NCBI RefSeq assembly: GCF_036053395.1
Contig: NZ_CP107942.1
Span: 10,158,001 to 10,222,000, forward strand
DNA length: 64,000 nt
Direction: 5' to 3'
From: Actinoplanes sp. NBC_00393
GTDB taxonomy: Bacteria; Actinomycetota; Actinomycetes; Mycobacteriales; Micromonosporaceae
This document shows, one piece after another, positions 8,441 to 17,342 of the stretch (position 1 is its first letter; every line of letters begins with the position of its first letter). The position numbers and the translations under genes were made by a program. The notes under the pieces were generated by a model. It saw only the letters and a program-made list of their open reading frames with translations. It had not been told where the DNA came from and searched no databases.

Positions 8441-9363
8441 CAGGGCTCGGAGACGCCCTTGCCCCGGTAGATGCGGTAGCCGCTGTCGGTGCTGGTGAGC
8501 GTGTACCCGACCTGCCAGAGGGTGCAGGTCTCGCCGAGGCGCCCGGGTGGGCCGTCGCCGGCGTCCTGCTGGCTGCGGAAGGTCAGGTCGGCGCGGATCC
8601 GGCCGTTCGCGAGGTCGCGGACGCCGGTCAGCCGGATGTCGGAGTCCTCGGTCGTCGCCGTCCCGTCGGAGAAGGCGGCCATCTGCTCGGGGTCGCCGGG
8701 GTCGAGATCGCCGGCCGGGTCGAAGACGCCGGCCACGGCCGCGTAGTCCTTCTCGTTGATGCCGGTGAAGTAGGTCTCGAACATCGCGGCGATCTCTGCG
8801 GCGCGGGAGTCGGTGACCTCGGGATCCACTGTGACCAGGCGCTTGTCGGTGGTGCCCTCGAGGATCGGGACCGGCGCCGTGGTCCGCTTCGCGCTCGGGA
8901 CGGCCGTGGGTGTCGTCGTCTGGCCGAACAGCCGCGGCCCGGCGAGCACGCCGGCCGCGATCAGCGCGGCGATGAGCACGGCGATCGGCACGGCCGGGAC
9001 CAGCCGCCTGTGCTCCGGTTCCGGTTCGACCGGGTCGGCGGGCTCGGGGATCCACACCTGCTCCCGCTCCGGCCGGGGCGCCCGGAGCGGCCCGGCCACG
9101 TTGGGCGGGGCGTTGCGCGGCGCGGGCGGCGGGCCGGTCCGGAAGCCGGGCGCCGGAGCGCGCCGGGAGCGCGGCTCAGTTCGCGGTCCGCCCGGCTCGG
9201 GATCCCAGCGGTACGGCTGTGGCTCGCGGCCGGTGGGCTCCCAGGGCGCGGGCAGCGGAGGCGGGCTCCAGCGCTCCGGCGTCCCCGCGCGGGCATGGCC
9301 GCACACCTCGCAGGCGTCGGGCGAATCGGCGTTCGTCTCGCCGCAGTTGACGCAGATCCACAT
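8437..9363 (-). CDS. Zinc-ribbon, proline-rich single-pass membrane protein
   Basis: 308 residues from ATG 9363; an in-frame GTG at 9375 adds four. It begins WICVNCGETNADSPDACEVCGHA, a four-cysteine zinc ribbon. A proline/arginine-rich linker runs to about residue 120, then one transmembrane helix (VPIAVLIAALIAAGVLAG). The extracytoplasmic C-terminal domain of about 150 residues contains FETYFTGINEKDYAAVAGVFDP, an NTF2/SnoaL-like or Mce-associated type layout. The function is unknown. It ends on the CTAG tetranucleotide that also ends glnE. Confidence 0.65.
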   Translation of the reverse strand: MWICVNCGETNADSPDACEVCGHARAGTPERWSPPPLPAPWEPTGREPQPYRWDPEPGGPRTEPRSRRAPAPGFRTGPPPAPRNAPPNVAGPLRAPRPEREQVWIPEPADPVEPEPEHRRLVPAVPIAVLIAALIAAGVLAGPRLFGQTTTPTAVPSAKRTTAPVPILEGTTDKRLVTVDPEVTDSRAAEIAAMFETYFTGINEKDYAAVAGVFDPAGDLDPGDPEQMAAFSDGTATTEDSDIRLTGVRDLANGRIRADLTFRSQQDAGDGPPGRLGETCTLWQVGYTLTSTDSGYRIYRGKGVSEPC

Positions 9364-9517
9364 CCGACCGTCCACTCCCGCCGTTTGTCGAGGGTTTGCC
9401 GGAAATCCAGTGAATCGCGCAGACTCGTCCCCACGTAATGTCCCCTCCGGTCAACGATTCCTGCCGAACGGCCGACCCGGGTGACGGACTAAGAGCTGAC
9501 TTTTGGCCCGCGAGTGT

Positions 9518-9949
9518 CTAGCGGTTGGCGGCGGCGATCACGCGGGTCAGGGCCTCGTGGACCACGCGCAGGTCCTCGATCGGCATGCCGAGCCGCTCCA
9601 CCACGGCCGGCGGGATCTTCTCGGCCTCGGTGCGCAGCTCCCGGCCCCGCTCGGTCAGTGTGATCGCCAGGCTGCGCTCGTCCTGCGGGTCGCGCTCGCG
9701 TCGCAGGTAGCCGATCGCCTCGAGCCGCTTCAACAGCGGGGACAGGGTGCCCGGGTCGAGCTGGAGCAGCTCGCTGAGGCGGCGCACGGAGAGCGGAGCG
9801 TACTGCCAGAGGGCGAGCATCACCAGGTACTGCGGGTGGGTGAGGCCCATCGGCTCGAGCAGCGGGCGGTAGATCGCCACCACGCTGCGGGCGGCCACCG
9901 ACAGGGCGAAGCAGACCTGCTGCTCCAGTGCAAGAGGGTCGTCACTCAC
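9518..9949 (-). CDS. MarR family transcriptional regulator
   Basis: 143 residues from a GTG, with GAGGAG nine bases upstream. The winged helix is clear: PLSVRRLSELLQLDPGTLSPLLKRLEAIGYLRRERDPQDERSLAITLTERG, with the wing DPxDxR typical of MarR/OhrR. N-terminal LALEQQVCFALSVAARSVV includes a Cys at the OhrR-like position of the N-terminal helix, so thiol/peroxide sensing is possible but not shown. It diverges from a 66-residue gene across paired palindromes at 9982-10007. Confidence 0.85.
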   Translation of the reverse strand: MSDDPLALEQQVCFALSVAARSVVAIYRPLLEPMGLTHPQYLVMLALWQYAPLSVRRLSELLQLDPGTLSPLLKRLEAIGYLRRERDPQDERSLAITLTERGRELRTEAEKIPPAVVERLGMPIEDLRVVHEALTRVIAAANR

Positions 9950-9981
9950 TTGCGCATCTCCTCAGGTCGACGGTTACTCTA

Positions 9982-10007
9982 CCAATAGTTGGGGTACCAA
10001 TGATTGG
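9982..10007. promoter_or_regulatory. Paired palindromic operator, probably for the adjacent MarR protein
   Basis: CCAATAGTTGG at 9982-9992 and CCAATGATTGG at 9997-10007 share CCAAT/TTGG arms, and the centres are 15 bp apart. The second is a perfect palindrome around a central base. They lie between the divergent MarR gene and the 66-residue gene, where MarR-type autorepressors bind. This is inferred from position and symmetry. Confidence 0.65.
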
Positions 10008-10034
10008 CCCGCCAACCTTCGGAGGAGAGGCACT

Positions 10035-10235
10035 GTGTCGAGGTTCTCGGACTGGTTCCACCGGACGTTCGACGACTGGTTCTTCCGCTCGATGATCGGC
10101 CCGGCACAGACGAAGGGCGCGGTCCAGGGCTGCGACGAGTTCGCCCGCGAGCAGTGGAAGCGCGACCTGGAGAACCGCAAGCGCTACACCCGTGAGCAGC
10201 GGGAACGCAAGCGTGCCGAAAAAGCCGCCGGCTAG
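10035..10235 (+). CDS. Small basic hypothetical protein, likely target of the MarR regulator
   Basis: 66 residues from a GTG, preceded by GGAGGAGAGG at 10021-10030, a strong ribosome site. The N-terminus is aromatic and amphipathic (FSDWFHRTFDDWFFRSMIG); the C-terminal half is a highly charged helix (KRDLENRKRYTREQRERKRAEKAAG). There is no transmembrane segment or signal peptide. I do not recognise the family. It is the only gene downstream of the paired operator in this direction, so MarR control is likely. Confidence 0.7.
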   Translation: MSRFSDWFHRTFDDWFFRSMIGPAQTKGAVQGCDEFAREQWKRDLENRKRYTREQRERKRAEKAAG

Positions 10236-11773
10236 CCGAGCGCGCTGGTCAGGGTGTAACGGCCGGCGGCCGGCACCCGCACCCGGGTCCACTCGCCGTC
10301 GGCCGAGACCGTGGCGCCGCCGGTGACGGTGAACCAGCGGTGATGGCGGACCCGGATCGCGACCTCGCTCGCGGCCGGGGCGTCGAAGACCACGGTGGCG
10401 GCGTCCTGGGAGACCAGCGCCGCCGGGGCGGCGACGATCGGCCGGGGGCCGGCCACCGCGTACAGGCGCCAGTGGGCGTCGGACCAGACCAGTGACAGGT
10501 ACGGCAGGCCGGCCGTCACGAGAGCCGCCTCCTTCCGGCCCGGCCAGGCGAGCTCGGCGTCCGGGATCGCGACGAACTGCACCGCCTGCTCGGCCAGCCA
10601 CTCCCGGTAGCGGTCGGCGGTCAGTTCGACGCCGGTGCCCGCGGCGCCGGGCACCGTGGTGAAGAAGAGCGGGTTCCGGTCGATGTCGGCCTGCCGCAAC
10701 CAGCCCCGGGCCAGGGGGATCTCGCCCATGTGGGCCGCCTCCCAGTAGGCCCGGGTCGGCGGGATCTCCACCCGCCCGGTCAGCTCCTCCGCGGCCAGGC
10801 GGTCGCGCAGCGCGGCGAAGTAGGCCGGGTCGGCGGTCGGGTTGCCGATGTCCCGCACGTCGTCGAGCACGGCCGGCGGCTGCCACCAGAAGACCACGGT
10901 GAGCAGCGCGGCGAGGCCCCAGACCGGCATCGGCGAGCTCCGGCGGGGGAGTCGCGCGTAAGCGGCCAGGACCGGGAGGCCGAACATCACTGCCAGGCGG
11001 GTGGCGTTCAGACCGACCGGGGTGTGGATCAGGGCGGCGGTGAGCACGCCGGCCGAGGAGAGCAGCGCGCCGATCCGAACCGGTCGCAGGGGCACGAACA
11101 CCGCCACCACCAGGCCGGTGACCACCGCACGCAGGGTGTCGGTGCGGCTGATGTTCATCCACCCACCGTCACCGAAGAGCAGCGACGTCACCGCGAGCGG
11201 CAGCGCGGCCGGAACGGCCAGCAGCAGGCCGTCCTGGATGCGGCGGCTGAGCAGCAGGGCCACCCCGGCCAGGCCGGTAAACAGGCCCGCGACCGGGCTG
11301 GTCGCTCCGGCCAGGAAGGCGGCGAGCGCCGCGAGGCGGCGCAGCCGGGGGAAGGTGAGCAGGACCAGCGCGGCGACACCCAGACAAACCCCGAGGCCGT
11401 ACGTGACTCGCCCGCTCACCAGGTTCCCGGCGAAGCCGAGCAGCCCGAACGCCGCGCCGAGCGCCGGACGGGCCGCCCCGGTACGCCGGAACAGCACCGC
11501 CAGCAGCACCGGCCCCGCGATGACGGTGAGGACACCGGTGACCCGCACCCCGAGCAGGGCCATCACCGGTTGTGACACCAGGCTGTAGCCGAACTGTTCG
11601 ACACCGGCGTACCAGCGCAGATCGACCGGCGTGCCGCCGTGCTCGGCGAAGAAGCCGGCCCGGGCCACCTGGGCGGCCAGGTCCGAACCCATCGGGGGCA
11701 GCAGCAGGTAGCCGACGCCGACGAGCACCGCCACCAGCGCGGTGCTCCACTCCAGCCGGTGCCGGGCCCACAT
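10232..11773 (-). CDS. Polytopic membrane protein, GT-C-like, function unknown
   Basis: 513 residues. About ten transmembrane helices occupy the first 320 residues, starting WSTALVAVLVGVGYLLL. An early loop reads PPMGSDLAAQVARAGFFAEHGG with an acidic residue, as in many GT-C transferases. The last 190 residues form a soluble beta-rich domain. The overall plan resembles polyprenol-phosphate-sugar-using membrane transferases or their partners, and the next divergent genes are an MptB and a GT87 protein, which supports a cell-envelope glycan role. No catalytic motif is diagnostic. Confidence 0.55.
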   Translation of the reverse strand: MWARHRLEWSTALVAVLVGVGYLLLPPMGSDLAAQVARAGFFAEHGGTPVDLRWYAGVEQFGYSLVSQPVMALLGVRVTGVLTVIAGPVLLAVLFRRTGAARPALGAAFGLLGFAGNLVSGRVTYGLGVCLGVAALVLLTFPRLRRLAALAAFLAGATSPVAGLFTGLAGVALLLSRRIQDGLLLAVPAALPLAVTSLLFGDGGWMNISRTDTLRAVVTGLVVAVFVPLRPVRIGALLSSAGVLTAALIHTPVGLNATRLAVMFGLPVLAAYARLPRRSSPMPVWGLAALLTVVFWWQPPAVLDDVRDIGNPTADPAYFAALRDRLAAEELTGRVEIPPTRAYWEAAHMGEIPLARGWLRQADIDRNPLFFTTVPGAAGTGVELTADRYREWLAEQAVQFVAIPDAELAWPGRKEAALVTAGLPYLSLVWSDAHWRLYAVAGPRPIVAAPAALVSQDAATVVFDAPAASEVAIRVRHHRWFTVTGGATVSADGEWTRVRVPAAGRYTLTSALG

Positions 11774-11830
11774 CCCGCCGACAGTACCGGTCTACCGGCG
11801 GTTGCAGCCTGTCACGGTAGGGTCGTCGCC

Positions 11831-13228
11831 ATGCCCCGACCGTTCCTCGTCCGATATGCGGGGCTGGCAGGCACTCTGCTGCTCGCGGTGGCGGCCTGGT
11901 ACGGCGGTGCGACCGACCCGTGGGAACCGACGGTGACGCCGCGCACGATTTTCGCCGGGCAGGACGGTGTGCTGCTGCCGGTGGCCTGGCTGCTCGGCAC
12001 GGCTCTGCTGATCGGCGCCTGGTGGATCGGGCGCAAGGTGGTCCCGTCGACCCGGTGGGCATATGTGACGGCCGGCCTCTGGGCGCTGCCGCTGCTGCCG
12101 TTCCTCCCGTTGGGCAGCTACGACGTCTACTCGTACGCCTGTCAAGGCTGGCAGCAGGCAGCGGGGCTCAACCCGTACGCCGGCGGTGTCGATCTCCTGG
12201 GTTGTCCCTGGGCCGACGCCGTGGCGCCCACCTGGCGCGAAGCCCCGGCCCCCTACGGCCCGGTGTTCCTGGTGCTCGCGGCGGCCGCCGCGAGGCTGGG
12301 CGGCTCGCTGACCGGGACCGTCGCGCTGCTCCGGCTGATCGCCGTGCTCGGGGTCGTGGTGATCGGCTGGTGCCTGCCGGTGCTGGCCCGCCGGGCCGGA
12401 GTGCCGCCCGAGCGTGCGGTCTGGCTGGTGCTGGCCTGCCCGCTGGTGCCGATCCACCTGATCTCGGGGGCGCACAACGAGGCGGTGATGGTCGCCCTGA
12501 TCCTGGCCGGGCTGACGGTTGCGGCAACCGGCGACGGGATGCGCCGGATGCTGCTCGCCGGGGTGCTGCTCGGCCTGGCGGTCGGGGTGAAGGCGACCGC
12601 GGTGGTGGTGCTGCCGTTCGTGATGTTGCTATTCGGGTGGAAGAAGGCCGTCGTGGTGGTCGGTGGGGGAGCGGCCGCCACGCTCACGGCCGTCTCGTTC
12701 GGCTCGGGCCTGGGCCTGGGCTGGGTGACCGGGCTGACCGGCAGCGGCGTCTCGGTGCAGTGGACCGCGCCGCCCACCGCGATCGGGCTGACCCTGGATC
12801 TCATCGGCGTGCCGGGCGCAGTGCCGGTGACCCGCGTTCTCGGCATGATCGCCCTCGCGGTGGCGCTGGTCGTGCTCTGGGTGCGGGCGTGGCACCGGGA
12901 CCCGGTGCACTATGCCGGGCTGGCGCTGGCCGCGACCGTGCTGCTCGCCCCGGTCTTCCACCCCTGGTACGCCCTCTGGCCGCTCGCCGTGCTCGCTACG
13001 ACGGTGCGCCGGGACACTCTCTGGCTCGTCGCGCCGTGTGCCGTGGCCGCCGCCCTGTGCCTGCCGGACGGGTACAACCTGGCACTGGTGACCCGGGCGC
13101 AGGGCGCGGTCGTGATCACTGTGCTCGCCGGTTATCTAGCGTGGAAAGTGCTGCATGAAGCGAATCGCGACAGTCGTCGGCTTGGCACTGCTCACGGCGG
13201 GGATCGTGGTCCTCGCCGCGATCCGTAA
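11831..13228 (+). CDS. MptB-like polyprenol-phosphate-mannose alpha-1,6-mannosyltransferase
   Basis: 465 residues with about 12 transmembrane helices. The GT-C signature loop appears after the second helix as LPLGSYDVYSYACQGW, with the Asp that activates acceptors, followed by NPYAGG. WYALWPL near the C-terminal helices matches the MptB family. These enzymes extend the mannan core of lipomannan-type lipoglycans using polyprenol-phosphate mannose outside the membrane. The ATG at 11831 is chosen because the longer frame runs through the divergent promoter. Its 3' end overlaps the next gene by 74 bp. Confidence 0.8.
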   Translation: MPRPFLVRYAGLAGTLLLAVAAWYGGATDPWEPTVTPRTIFAGQDGVLLPVAWLLGTALLIGAWWIGRKVVPSTRWAYVTAGLWALPLLPFLPLGSYDVYSYACQGWQQAAGLNPYAGGVDLLGCPWADAVAPTWREAPAPYGPVFLVLAAAAARLGGSLTGTVALLRLIAVLGVVVIGWCLPVLARRAGVPPERAVWLVLACPLVPIHLISGAHNEAVMVALILAGLTVAATGDGMRRMLLAGVLLGLAVGVKATAVVVLPFVMLLFGWKKAVVVVGGGAAATLTAVSFGSGLGLGWVTGLTGSGVSVQWTAPPTAIGLTLDLIGVPGAVPVTRVLGMIALAVALVVLWVRAWHRDPVHYAGLALAATVLLAPVFHPWYALWPLAVLATTVRRDTLWLVAPCAVAAALCLPDGYNLALVTRAQGAVVITVLAGYLAWKVLHEANRDSRRLGTAHGGDRGPRRDP

Positions 13229-14297
13229 CGAGTTCTTCGACTCCAAGGTCTACTTCGGCGCGGTCCAGTACTGGTTCCGCGACGGCGGCATGGTCTACGA
13301 CTGGATGCGGCCGGGGACACCGTACGGCTTCACCTACCCGCCGTTCGCCGGGCTGGTGATGATGCCGATGGCGTACCTGCCGTTCCCGCTCGTCGTGGTG
13401 ATCGCCGGCATCGGCACCGTGCTCACCACGGCCCTGCTGGTCTGGTGGCTGGCCGGGCCGCTGATCAGGCGCAAGGGGTGGACGACGTGGTTCGCGTTCG
13501 CCGTCGCCCTCTGCCTGGCCCTGAGCTTCGAGCCGGTGCGCGAGACGTTCACCTTCGGCCAGGTGAACACCCTGCTGCTCGCCCTGGTCGCCGGCGACAT
13601 GCTGTTCGGCGTGGCGCGCGGCCGCAAATGGGCCGGGATCGGCATCGGCCTGGCCGTGGCGATCAAGCTGACCCCCGGCGTCTTCATCCTGTATCTGCTG
13701 GTCACCCGCAGATGGCGGGCCGCGGCGACCGCGATCGGTACGGCCGCCGCCGCCACCCTGCTGGCCGGCGCCCTCTTCGTGGACCAGTCCCGCGAGTTCT
13801 GGACCTCCGCGCTGTGGGACACCAACCGGGTCGGGCTGCTCCACTACCTCTCCAACCAGTCCGAACGCGGCTTCCTGGCCCGGCTGCCGATCGACACGGT
13901 CGAGTCGACGGTCTGGCTGGTCTGCGTCCTGGCCACCCTCGCCTTCTGGGCGTGGCGGGTGGCGAAGGCCCCGGACGACGTGGTCGGCGGCCTGGCCCTC
14001 ACCGGCGTGCTGGGCTGCCTGATCAGCCCGGTGACCTGGATCCACCACTGTGTCTGGCTGATCCCGGCGCTGGTGCGGTGCTTCGAGTCCGGCGGACGGA
14101 CCCGATGGCTGTCGGTGGCCGCCTACGTGCTGATGACCTCCCGGCTGACCTGGCTCTGGGAGAAGTCGCCGCGGCCACCGCTGGCCCTGCTCGGCGGCAA
14201 CATTTATGTCTGGTTCAGCCTGGCTCTGCTGATCTGGACACCCGTCGGCACCCGCCGTTCGTCTGACGTCAACGAAGCGGACAAGATCATCGCGTAG
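13155..14297 (+). CDS. GT87 family (DUF2029) polyprenol-phosphate-mannose transferase
   Basis: 380 residues, about ten transmembrane helices. After the first helix it has NEFFDSKVYFGAVQYWFRDGG, the GT87 catalytic loop with an acidic residue, then PYGFTYPPFAGLVMMP, the family YPPF motif, and later FGQVNTLL and AIKLTPGVFILYLL. GT87 members such as PimE add alpha-1,2-mannose to lipids or glycans on the outer face. It starts inside the mptB gene in another frame, with GGAAAG upstream, so the two are cotranscribed and probably act on the same glycan. Confidence 0.85.
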   Translation: MKRIATVVGLALLTAGIVVLAAIRNEFFDSKVYFGAVQYWFRDGGMVYDWMRPGTPYGFTYPPFAGLVMMPMAYLPFPLVVVIAGIGTVLTTALLVWWLAGPLIRRKGWTTWFAFAVALCLALSFEPVRETFTFGQVNTLLLALVAGDMLFGVARGRKWAGIGIGLAVAIKLTPGVFILYLLVTRRWRAAATAIGTAAAATLLAGALFVDQSREFWTSALWDTNRVGLLHYLSNQSERGFLARLPIDTVESTVWLVCVLATLAFWAWRVAKAPDDVVGGLALTGVLGCLISPVTWIHHCVWLIPALVRCFESGGRTRWLSVAAYVLMTSRLTWLWEKSPRPPLALLGGNIYVWFSLALLIWTPVGTRRSSDVNEADKIIA

Positions 14298-14306
14298 TCA
14301 GAGCGC

Positions 14307-16421
14307 ATGTCCATTCGCCGTACCACCTCGGCGGTTGTCTCCGTCGCGGCGCTCGCCGCCGTCGCTGCCGCGCCCACCGCAGCGACCGCGCATGGCCGCG
14401 CCGCGGGCTTCCACCGACTCTCCACCTTTCCGGCATACCTGAACTCGTCGATCGACGACACCGCGGCTGCCGAGATCTCCACCGTCACCGAGGACGGCCG
14501 CACGGTCGTGTACACCGACAGCCCGGGCAAGCGGCTCGGCTTCGTCGACATCACGAACCCGTCCCGGCCGGCCGCCGCGGGAACGCTCGCGGTCGGTGGC
14601 GAACCCACGTCGGTGGCGCACCTCGGCCGGCTGCTGCTGGCCGGTGTGAACACCCGGACCAGCTTCACCTCGCCGTCCGGCAAGCTGGTCGTGATCGACT
14701 CGAGGTCTCGTGCCGTGGTCCGGGAGATCGACCTCGGCGGCCAGCCCGACTCGGTCGCGGTCGCGCCGAGTGGTCGCTACGTCGCGGTCGCCATCGAGAA
14801 CGAGCGCGACGAGGACGTGAACGACGGCGCGATCCCGCAGGCGCCGGCCGGATGGCTCGCCGTGATCGATACGAAGACCTGGAAGGTCTCTCGGATTGCG
14901 CTGACCGGTTTGTCGGCGGTTGCCCCGACGGACCCGGAGCCGGAGTACGTCAGCATCAACTCGCGGGACGAAGCGGTCGTCTCGCTGCAGGAGAACAACC
15001 ACCTGGCCGTGGTGTCGTTGTCGTCACGCAAGATCATCCGCAGCATTGATGCGGGCTCGGTCACGGTCACCGGCGTCGACACCCTCGACGACGACAAGAT
15101 CTCGCTGGACGGGACGATCACCGCGAAGCGCGAACCGGACGGCGTCGCCTGGATCACCGACGACCTGTTCGCCACGGCCAACGAGGGCGACTACGAGGGC
15201 GGCTCCCGCGGCTGGTCGATCTTCAGCAAGAAGACCGGCAAGGCGGTCTGGGACGCCGGCAACACCCTCGAGCACATCGCCGTCGCGCACGGGCAGTACC
15301 CGGACAAGCGCTCCGACGCCAAGGGCATCGAGGCGGAGAACGTGGCGTTCGCCCGCATCGCCGGCGTGCCGTACGTCTTCGTCAACTCCGAGCGGGGCAA
15401 CTTCACCGCGGTCTACGACGTCACCAACCCGCTCAAGCCGCGCTTCAAGCAGCTGCTGCCGACCACGAACGGCCCCGAGGGCGTCGTCGCGGTCCCGTCC
15501 CGCGGTCTGGTCGTCGTCTCCAGCGAGGAGGAGGACGCGTCGATCGGCATCCGCGGCACGGTCCAGGTCTTCGGCCTCGGCGCTCCGTCCTCCTCGCAGA
15601 TCGTTTCGAGAGACGACATCCCGTGGGGTGCGCTCTCCGCGCTGTCGGCCGTGCCTGGCCGCCGCGACCGGCTCGCCAGCGTCACCGACGCGGTCTACTC
15701 GCCGACCCGCATCCTCGGCCTCACCACCGACGGCGTGATCCACTCCGAGCTCACGGTCACCAAGGGAGGCGAGCCGGTGGGCTACGACGCCGAGGGGCTG
15801 GTGGTGCGCAAGCAGGGCGGCTACTGGCTGGCGGTCGAAGGAACCAACACTCTGGTACGCCTGAACTCGCGCGCCGAGGTGCAGGAAGAGATCCCGCTGT
15901 CCGCCGACGTGGCCGCCGCGGTCACCAGCAACGGACTGGAAGGCATCGCCGAGGTCGGCACGTCCGTCTGGGTGGCCGTCCAGCGCCCGATCAAGGGTGA
16001 CCCGGCGGACACCGCCCGGATCGGCCGCTACGACACGGTCACCAAGACCTGGTCGTGGCTGCTCTACCCGCTCGACACCGCCCCCACCGGCTGGGTCGGC
16101 CTGTCCGAGCTGGTCGCGGTCGACGCCAACACGTTCGCCGTGATCGAGCGCGACAACCAGCGCGGCACCCTCGCCGCGATCAAGAAGATCTACACCTTCG
16201 ACGTGCCGGCCACCTGGACCGGCACCCCGACGGTGAGGAAGAAGCTGGTCAAGGACCTGCTGCCGCTGCTCAAGGCCGACGGCGGCTGGGTGCAGGACAA
16301 GGTCGAGGGCCTGGCAGTCGCCGGAGACGGCCGGACGTACGCGGTCACCGACAACGACGGCATCGACGACGCCGCCGGCGAGACCGTCTTCCTCGACCTG
16401 GGAAGGCTCCTGCCAAACTGA
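14307..16421 (+). CDS. Secreted esterase-like/phytase-like beta-propeller protein
   Basis: 704 residues with a Sec signal peptide (MSIRRTTSAVVSVAALAAVAAAP, cleavage near AHG). Residues 50-420 look like a beta-propeller with YVAVAIENERDEDVNDG and IEAENVAFARIAGVPYVFVNSERGN blades. The C-terminal 280 residues match the esterase-like activity of phytase domain (GYDAEGLVV, LEGIAEVG, ERDNQRG, DKVEGLAV, VTDNDGIDDAAGE), with acidic residues likely binding Ca. It begins 9 bp after the GT87 gene. Its substrate, perhaps an organic phosphate, is not determined. Confidence 0.75.
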   Translation: MSIRRTTSAVVSVAALAAVAAAPTAATAHGRAAGFHRLSTFPAYLNSSIDDTAAAEISTVTEDGRTVVYTDSPGKRLGFVDITNPSRPAAAGTLAVGGEPTSVAHLGRLLLAGVNTRTSFTSPSGKLVVIDSRSRAVVREIDLGGQPDSVAVAPSGRYVAVAIENERDEDVNDGAIPQAPAGWLAVIDTKTWKVSRIALTGLSAVAPTDPEPEYVSINSRDEAVVSLQENNHLAVVSLSSRKIIRSIDAGSVTVTGVDTLDDDKISLDGTITAKREPDGVAWITDDLFATANEGDYEGGSRGWSIFSKKTGKAVWDAGNTLEHIAVAHGQYPDKRSDAKGIEAENVAFARIAGVPYVFVNSERGNFTAVYDVTNPLKPRFKQLLPTTNGPEGVVAVPSRGLVVVSSEEEDASIGIRGTVQVFGLGAPSSSQIVSRDDIPWGALSALSAVPGRRDRLASVTDAVYSPTRILGLTTDGVIHSELTVTKGGEPVGYDAEGLVVRKQGGYWLAVEGTNTLVRLNSRAEVQEEIPLSADVAAAVTSNGLEGIAEVGTSVWVAVQRPIKGDPADTARIGRYDTVTKTWSWLLYPLDTAPTGWVGLSELVAVDANTFAVIERDNQRGTLAAIKKIYTFDVPATWTGTPTVRKKLVKDLLPLLKADGGWVQDKVEGLAVAGDGRTYAVTDNDGIDDAAGETVFLDLGRLLPN

Positions 16422-16425
16422 TCTA

Positions 16426-17085
16426 GTGGGATTCGAGGTGCTGCGCGGGACGGCCGGGCTGACGCTCGGCGACGTCGCACACGTCCTGATTCCCGGTCAC
16501 GGCCGGGATCAGGACTGCACCGGCCTCAACCCCGCAGGCGTGGACCGGTGCCGTACCGCGATGGAACTGCATCGGTCCGGCCTGCCCGGGGTGATCGTCT
16601 GCGCCGGATACAAGTCACCCATCGACTGCAAAGGTGTCGCCTGGACCGCCGACGACCTGCCGTCGGAAACTTTCCAGGGCACACCCGAGGCCGACCTGAT
16701 GCGCTCCTGGCTACTCGCCGCCGGCGTCCCGGCCGCCGCCGTCCGGGTCGAACGGCGCTCCGTCGACACCGTGACGAACCTACTCCGCGCCGAGCACGAG
16801 GGCCACTTCGGTGACGATCGTCCGGTGGCGATCGTCGCCCAGCGCGGCCACCTGCACCGCATCCTCACCGTCGTAGCGCCGCGCACCCTGCGCCGGCCGT
16901 ACCTGGGCGTCGTCGTCCCCCCGGCCGGCCGCCGAACACGCGAGAACCCGCTGGCCACACCCGGGAGCCGGCTGATCAGCGCCCGCCTGCCGGCCGACCC
17001 GAACGCCGCGATCGCCGAAGCCACCCGCCGCGCCGAACTGCTGTGGGGCGCGGTGCGACGGCTGGGCAAGCGCAGCTATCACTGA
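16426..17085 (+). CDS. YdcF/SanA family protein (DUF218)
   Basis: 219 residues. It opens with HVLIPGHGRDQD, then GVIVCAGYKSP, ESVDT-like RRSVDTVTNLLRAE and VAIVAQRGHLHRIL, matching the four conserved blocks of DUF218. It lacks the N-terminal membrane helices of SanA/ElyC, so it is probably cytoplasmic. The biochemical function of the family is unknown, with envelope-stress or lipid-carrier roles proposed for membrane members. It starts 4 bp after the phytase-like gene, so it is likely the last gene of the operon beginning at 11831. Confidence 0.7.
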   Translation: MGFEVLRGTAGLTLGDVAHVLIPGHGRDQDCTGLNPAGVDRCRTAMELHRSGLPGVIVCAGYKSPIDCKGVAWTADDLPSETFQGTPEADLMRSWLLAAGVPAAAVRVERRSVDTVTNLLRAEHEGHFGDDRPVAIVAQRGHLHRILTVVAPRTLRRPYLGVVVPPAGRRTRENPLATPGSRLISARLPADPNAAIAEATRRAELLWGAVRRLGKRSYH

Positions 17086-17342
17086 CTCTCGTCAAGCTCC
17101 GCGAGCACGTCGGCGGCATCCTGGCTCCCGGCCGCGGCGAGGCGGCGCAACTCGTCCAGGTCGCCGCGCTCCCCGGCCAGCTCGACCAGCACATCAACCG
17201 CGTCGGAGCTCCCGGCCGCGGCCAGCCGGCGCAACTCGTCGAAGTCACCACGCTCACCCGCCAGCTCGACCAGCTGATCAGTGGCGTCCCGGTCCCCACT
17301 CGCCGCGCGGCGGCGCAGCTCCGCCAGTTCGTCCTCAGTCAT
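17079..17342 (-). CDS. Small 28-residue-repeat helical protein
   Basis: 87 residues made of three near-identical helical units of 28 residues, the third cut short. Each begins with ELRRLAAAG or ELRRRAASG and carries the segment DAxDxLVELAGERGD. Such two-helix units resemble HEAT or Sel1-type repeats and may bind proteins; no enzyme motif is present. The repeat is also clear in the DNA. The gene converges with ydcF and overlaps its stop by 7 bp. The function is unknown. Confidence 0.7.
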   Translation of the reverse strand: MTEDELAELRRRAASGDRDATDQLVELAGERGDFDELRRLAAAGSSDAVDVLVELAGERGDLDELRRLAAAGSQDAADVLAELDESQ

